Shown: piece after piece, positions 60,284 to 64,000 of the stretch
How the letters are laid out: each line of letters opens with the position of its first letter
How positions within the stretch are numbered: the first letter of the stretch is position 1
From: Tricholomella constricta
Taxonomy: Eukaryota > Basidiomycota > Agaricomycetes > Agaricales > Lyophyllaceae
Assembly (NCBI GenBank): GCA_013368375.1
Contig: JAACJP010000015.1
Location: 62,001-126,000, forward strand
Direction: 5' to 3'
DNA length: 64,000 bases
Notes under the pieces: generated by a model
Database searches by the model: none
What the model was told of the DNA's origin: nothing
The model's input: only the letters and a program-made list of their open reading frames with translations
Position numbers and translations under genes: made by a program

Positions 60284-61399
60284 GTTGGCAGGTGTCCGAT
60301 GTTTCCAATCCCTGGGTTCTTCATCGACAGCATGGTGAGCTCCATGTAGATGTACAGCTACAAGCTGACGTTGATGGGGGTGCAGCCAATGACCATGAGC
60401 ACATACATACACAACACTGTAGTGTGTCCCACGCTCCAGCGGGCCTATACAGTGTACCGTAGTTGACGCACCTGGCGGGTCCTCTGTGGTGTAGCGGACG
60501 CCCTTACAGTGTAATGTTGTTAATGGAGTAGTGGACTGCATACAGTGTACCACCAGTAACGATGACAAAGTGCCCACTGTGGACCAACTGAGAATAATCC
60601 CTAATCCACCATCCGCACCATCAATCCAGGCTATTGGTCAATCTGGACCTTGGCTCACAATCCGGGTTGGCGGGCAATCATCACAAATAGCAGATCCGCG
60701 TATGCAACATGCTAATCCGTGAGGGAGTGGGGACAAATTTGCACCTCCGGGAGGGTGTATCAATAACCTGGTTCTGCTCACTGCAATCCAGGTGGGCGGG
60801 CAGTCATGGCAAATTAACCCGGTCCCGCTCACCACAATCCGAGTGGGCGGGTAGTCATAATAAATAGCAAATCTGTGCACGCAATACGCCAATCCGTGTG
60901 AGAGTGGGGACAAATCTGCCCATCCAGGAGGTGGATTAATATCCCCGTCCTGCTCTCCACAATCCGGGTGGGCGGGCATTCTGGGAGGGTATATTCATAA
61001 TCCGGTGCCACTCTCTTGCTTTTTGTTTGTGGCCATAGCAGTTGTGGACATGGCACGTATCTTGAATGTATCCGGGCAGGGGATGTACCAGGCCTATTCA
61101 TTCCAGAGGGGTGTATTGTCAATCCGGAGTCAGGATCCGCAATCCGAACATCTTTCGGCTGAATTTCACATGAATCACTGGCAAAACACTGGTGCATTGT
61201 AATTGACCCAACATATTAAGAAAGGGTGTAACTACTTCTCCACAGTAGGATTCAAGCCGTTTAGCATATTGTTGAATGCCGTCTCAGCAGCACTATCACT
61301 CTCTAACTTGGCAACAGCAGCATAGTAAAGTTGGAGTGCAGTAAGATATTTCCTGCTGGTCCATCACCGCCAGGACCTCTGCATGCATGTCGAGGATTT
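60284..61399. other. Non-coding region between copia and E3
   Basis: No coding region supported. It contains several ttacagtgta(c/a) repeats at 60435-60550 and the block repeats at 60655-60980. Confidence 0.6.
60655..60980. repeat. Dispersed tandem motif caatccgggtgggcgggc
   Basis: Four copies near 60656, 60783, 60834 and 60958, each beginning (c)aatccrggtgggcgggc. Two larger blocks also repeat (gctaatccgtgaggGAGTGGGGACAAAT at 60712 and the version near 60890). Confidence 0.7.
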
Positions 61400-61595
61400 T
61401 GTAAGGACGCAGGTCCATACTGGTCACCTGTTGTTGGCATTGTTTGGCAACGCCTTTGGCGTTTGCCTATATCTATTGTTTATATCTATTATTTTAAGTA
61501 GATCCTCGCAACTTCATGTATACGTAGCAGAAAAGACATCTGGTCAAGCTTGCGTATAGTGTGAACCGCGAGGCATCCCCTGTAGCACCGCTACA
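61400..61595 (+). repeat. E3 5' LTR
   Basis: 196 bp, TGTAAGGACG...CACCGCTACA. It contains the lineage hairpin GGCAACGCC-ttt-GGCGTTTGCC at 61446-61467, and gtcaagcttgcgta near the 3' end as in G2. Confidence 0.85.
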
Positions 61596-61708
61596 TTTTT
61601 TTGAGCTATCCAGCTCTATATAGCTATATCCCGCTATATCCCGCTATAACTGCTTCTTTTCTTAATCTGGCCATACAAACCCCTTTTGGCCAACACCGAC
61701 ATCTTGAT

Positions 61709-62065
61709 ATGACATCGAGAACCACCCAGGACCATGCGACACATGCATGGACACACGAGGCCACGGACACGCGGCCACGTCACTCGTCGGAACAGCACCT
61801 TGCGGCCCCGAGAGGCTTTTCGATGCTCGAAGCATCGAAATTGATGCCACGTCACATGGCAGAACCGCCGGCGACGGCTCCCTCAAGCAAACTCGAGCCG
61901 TATCTATGGACCAGCACAGGCGAAGCTTTGTCACCTGTGCATGAAGATTGGATCGAGCTCGCCCTTTTACGGCGCGAGCTCCAGTTATTTTGGGTAGCTA
62001 CTAAGATAACTGATGAAAGTCAGGTGACGCAGGCTCGAAGCCTGCGCCGAACAAGATGTGTCTGA
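61709..62065 (+). CDS. E3 gag N-terminal fragment
   Basis: 118 codons from ATG 61709 (TSRTTQDHATHAWTHEATD). The C-terminal part (LRRELQLFWVATKI) matches the helical domain that opens gag in G2 (LQVKQFWDTT). The frame ends at TGA 62065, but homology continues in the overlapping frame (62058-62357), so a frameshift is likely. Confidence 0.6.
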   Translation: MTSRTTQDHATHAWTHEATDTRPRHSSEQHLAAPRGFSMLEASKLMPRHMAEPPATAPSSKLEPYLWTSTGEALSPVHEDWIELALLRRELQLFWVATKITDESQVTQARSLRRTRCV

Positions 62066-62464
62066 GTACTTTGGACGAATATACATTGACATAGGACATA
62101 CAGAGTACCTACAACGATACATGGACGCGCTACGCGCACGCTATCGCGAACGGTGCGGTCAAGGAACTGCACCGACTAAAAGCACTACACCTTCCACTTG
62201 GGAGGTAAAAATCGAAGCGTTCTGGGCGACGACTGACATCCAGAGCCAGTACCGGTGTCGGAGGTTGCTAGAGACCACCGACAAGATGTACCGGAAGTAT
62301 GGGGTAAATTCCCTGCACCGTATGGCGGTCGGCGATCGTACACCGACAAAAGTATAGCGATACTTCGTGAGGTCGTGGACCTATACAGGAAGCGGCGCCC
62401 GAAGGCATCGCAGAAACTGGTGGGACCATTGAGTTGTGGTCCTAAGAATGAACGGTCCAGCGAA
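62058..62464 (+). pseudogene. E3 gag fragment with a second copy of the helical domain
   Basis: Begins with the remainder of the first domain (HTEYLQRYMDALRARYRERC), like YLEALSVVVTEYRKKY in G2. It then has a second version: VKIEAFWATTDIQSQYRCRRLLE, interrupted by TAG at 62355-62357, continuing in another frame as AILREVVDLYRKRRPKASQ. This suggests a tandem domain duplication in gag. Confidence 0.6.
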
Positions 62465-62513
62465 TACCCGATGGCTAGAGTTAAATCTGACTAAAAGGCA
62501 AAGTGGTAACAGA

Positions 62514-62564
62514 GGACTATGGTGTAGTGGTAACACGAGTCGCGGGTTCGACCCCCGCTAGTTC
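62514..62564 (+). ncRNA. tRNA-like sequence lacking an anticodon arm (copy 1)
   Basis: GGACTA pairs with TAGTTC (acceptor, one G-T). A D-arm GTGT-agtggta-ACAC and a perfect T-arm GCGGG-ttcgacc-CCCGC are present, but only 5 nt (gagtc) separate them, so there is no anticodon arm. The 5' half resembles fungal tRNA-Gln. A second T-arm-like GTGGG-ttcgatt-CCCGC follows at about 62581-62597. Not a functional tRNA gene; probably a tRNA-derived repeat with pol III A/B boxes. Confidence 0.55.
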
Positions 62565-62781
62565 TAGTTTTCTTGAGGACGTGGGTTCGATTCCCGCCCG
62601 AGCTGTTACATTTGGTAGAAATACAGTCCGCCTGTGATTCGTGACCAAGGCTTCGTGACATGTCCGGGACCGCTGTCACTTAGCTGGCTTTTACCCTAGG
62701 GGGTCTAAGTCCTGAAATACTGGAGGCATCCCACCGAGAATGGATAAGGTACAAACAATCGGGGTGCATGCGTTGATCCTG

Positions 62782-62812
62782 AGACCTGCCGGAACAGGTC
62801 TTGAGGGGAGTA
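62782..62812 (+). promoter_or_regulatory. E3-region hairpin next to a purine tract
   Basis: AGACCTG-ccggaa-CAGGTCT followed by tgaggggagta and then TGTAAGGG. Same architecture as the G1 and G2 PPT hairpins, with a different stem sequence. Confidence 0.7.
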
Positions 62813-62910
62813 TGTAAGGGAGATTGCCGTCCTCTCCCTAGTAATGACCCCGGGGTTATGCTACCCGATGGCTAGAGTTAAATCTGACTAAAAGGCAAAG
62901 TGGTAACAGA

Positions 62911-62961
62911 GGACTATGGTGTAGTGGTAACACAAGTCGCGGGTTCGACCCCCGCTAGTTC
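62911..62961 (+). ncRNA. tRNA-like sequence lacking an anticodon arm (copy 2)
   Basis: Second copy of the element at 62514-62564, with one base change in the linker (aagtc instead of gagtc). All three stems are preserved. Confidence 0.55.
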
Positions 62962-63072
62962 TAGTTTTCTTGGGGACGTGGGTTTGATTCCCGCCCGAGC
63001 TGTTACAATGGGTGTGGTAAACACCCATTGAAGAAGATTGAACGCCATGGGACGACGACCGCAAAGGTGCAG

Positions 63073-63990
63073 ATGCCGGCATACCTGGAGGCGGACTTCC
63101 ACATTGCGTGGTGGATAGCACGACGCATCGACGACGGAAGCGACTGGAACGAGACGTTCCGGGAGCTAATGCATGATCGACTGGAAGACGATGTGCGCCA
63201 GGTTTGGAGGTGGGTGATGTACCACCTCCGGAATCACAGAGAGGAAATCCGTGCGGACACGGAGTTAATGGGTGTCAAGTCTGTTCCGGAGACGGAGTCA
63301 AGCGCTGTATCCGATGATGGATCTAGTGACAGACTCAGTGAGGCGGGAAGGTCAAGATTGAATTCGCAAAATGGACAGGAGCGAACACGCACCCCCGACC
63401 ATGTCCTAGACTGGTTGGAGGGTAACTCGAGCACCTACTCGCACAGTATTAGTGCGAGTAGGGACAACTATAACATGGTGGTACCGACACCATCAGTAGT
63501 TCGGAACAAAATGCTCACCGAACGATTGGCGTGTATGCGCCAAATTGTTCATCGCACATATGGCAATGAACCGGAAGGGGAAGGTGACGAGAACGGTGAG
63601 CGGTCCGAAGGTCATTCGGAATGCTCAGAAGCATGGCATGTCCGAACATATGAATGTGAGGACACATGCCATGAGTACCAGTACTTCGATGAAGACGGGA
63701 AGGAAATTCACGTCTACGTAGTGGAGAGCAATGGGGAAACCAGCGCTCTCGAGGCGGAATATGATAGCTACCGTGAACGTGGTAGCTATCAAGAGGAGGA
63801 GGAGAGTGGCGTTGAGCATAGCGGCTCGGAAGACGCTCGTTTTAACGATGAGCAAGAGAGTGGCGCTGCACATAACGGCCCAGAAGATGCTCGTTCAAAC
63901 GACGAGCAAAGCGACGAAAGCGCTCGTTACCGATTGAGCGTGTTGGGCTTGTTGTGCCCAACGGTTCCTATCCAGGTCTTTGAGATGTGA
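63073..63990 (+). CDS. E3 acidic ORF of unknown function
   Basis: 305 codons from ATG 63073 (PAYLEADFHIAWWIARR) to TGA 63990; the frame is open further upstream into the mini-LTR repeat. The N-terminal 60 residues are helical and Trp/Arg-rich (FRELMHDRLEDDV, VWRWVMYHLRNHREE). The rest is strongly acidic, ending in a repeat SGVEHSGSEDARFNDEQ / SGAAHNGPEDARSNDEQ. No zinc knuckle, protease or RT is seen. Its place suggests a derived gag, but I do not recognise it. Confidence 0.5.
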   Translation: MPAYLEADFHIAWWIARRIDDGSDWNETFRELMHDRLEDDVRQVWRWVMYHLRNHREEIRADTELMGVKSVPETESSAVSDDGSSDRLSEAGRSRLNSQNGQERTRTPDHVLDWLEGNSSTYSHSISASRDNYNMVVPTPSVVRNKMLTERLACMRQIVHRTYGNEPEGEGDENGERSEGHSECSEAWHVRTYECEDTCHEYQYFDEDGKEIHVYVVESNGETSALEAEYDSYRERGSYQEEEESGVEHSGSEDARFNDEQESGAAHNGPEDARSNDEQSDESARYRLSVLGLLCPTVPIQVFEM

Positions 63991-64000
63991 TATGAGACGC

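Larger units (their letters stand above)
62465..63007. mobile_element. Mini-LTR element with tRNA-like repeats in E3
   Basis: Two 146-bp copies (62465-62610, 62862-63007) differ at a few positions and both end in GAGCTGTTACA, the LTR ending of this lineage. The 202-bp middle starts tt-TGGTAGAAATAC (tRNA-type primer site). It ends with a hairpin (62782-62801) and a purine tract, after which TGTAAGGG (62813) looks like an LTR start. The simplest reading is a tiny LTR element with right LTR 62813-63007 and a left LTR truncated at its 5' end. A plain duplication cannot be excluded. Confidence 0.5.
61400..64000 (+). mobile_element. E3: divergent, rearranged relative of G1/G2 (runs off the window)
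   Basis: 5' LTR 61400-61595 followed by tttttttgagctatcc, the same leader start as G1 and G2. Broken gag N-terminal domains (61709-62500), a mini-LTR element (62465-63007) and an acidic ORF (63073-63990) follow. No pol is visible before the window ends. The preceding bases gattt (61395-61399) would be the target duplication, but the other end is outside the window. Confidence 0.75.

Noticed and set aside
62514..62564. Functional tRNA gene
   Set aside because: No anticodon arm and no room for one; it is also duplicated within a repeat.
62491..63121. Opposite-strand frames reading SGGNRTHV and SGGRTRD
   Set aside because: These are translations of the tRNA-like T-arms on the wrong strand, a common artefact, not proteins.

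Overview
The window is nuclear DNA of a filamentous basidiomycete (most likely an agaricomycete mushroom). The evidence is a fully spliceable laccase gene with very short spliceosomal introns, Ngaro-type tyrosine-recombinase retrotransposons, chromodomain gypsy elements, and almost no other host genes. About 90% of the 64 kb is nested transposable elements. All calls were made by eye from the sequence; no search was run.

Layout. (1) 50-18312: Ngaro-type element N1 (+), gag / RT-RNase H / tyrosine recombinase, with split direct repeats A1...B1-A2-B2. It was broken by a chromodomain gypsy element, G1 (5748-16215, TSD ctcgc), and by a hAT-like MITE (17663-18168, 8-bp TSD). (2) 18313-24475: Ngaro element N2 (-), tail-to-tail with N1, carrying a solo LTR (19636-19980). 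(3) 24476 to about 47990: Ngaro element N3 (+), head-to-head with N2, split by gypsy element G4 (29581-47663, coding on -). G4 was itself hit by a 792-bp TRIM-like element (31318-32109) and by G2 (35762-46732, +), a sister of G1. (4) 48000-54400: the only host island, a 29-exon laccase gene (48498-51615, -) and a small secreted-protein gene (53312-54120, +), diverging from a repeat-bearing intergenic region. (5) 54413-60283: a deleted copia element (-) with a second MITE of the same family. (6) 60284-61399: non-coding repeats. (7) 61400 to the end: E3, a divergent relative of G1/G2, containing a mini-LTR element with tRNA-like sequence.

Most notable biology. G1, G2 and E3 form one retrotransposon lineage. 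G1 and G2 are structurally intact and have near-identical LTRs. They keep gag and pol in one frame separated by a single UGA followed by CUC/CUA, which suggests stop-codon readthrough. They carry a large unrecognised third gene after pol. Two hairpins recur across the lineage with compensatory changes, one in U3 and one touching the polypurine tract. The leader does not start with a tRNA-type primer site. The three Ngaro copies share an unusual expression layout: a gag-RT +1 frame change at GC(C/A)-UGA-G, an 8-nt ATGnnTRR overlap between RNase H and recombinase genes, and spliceosomal introns whose presence differs between copies. G4 has the hallmarks of Tf1/sushi-type self-priming.

Limits: exon boundaries, element ends and the MITE/TRIM assignments come from manual alignment of the copies to each other. 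Family names rest on motifs I can see.
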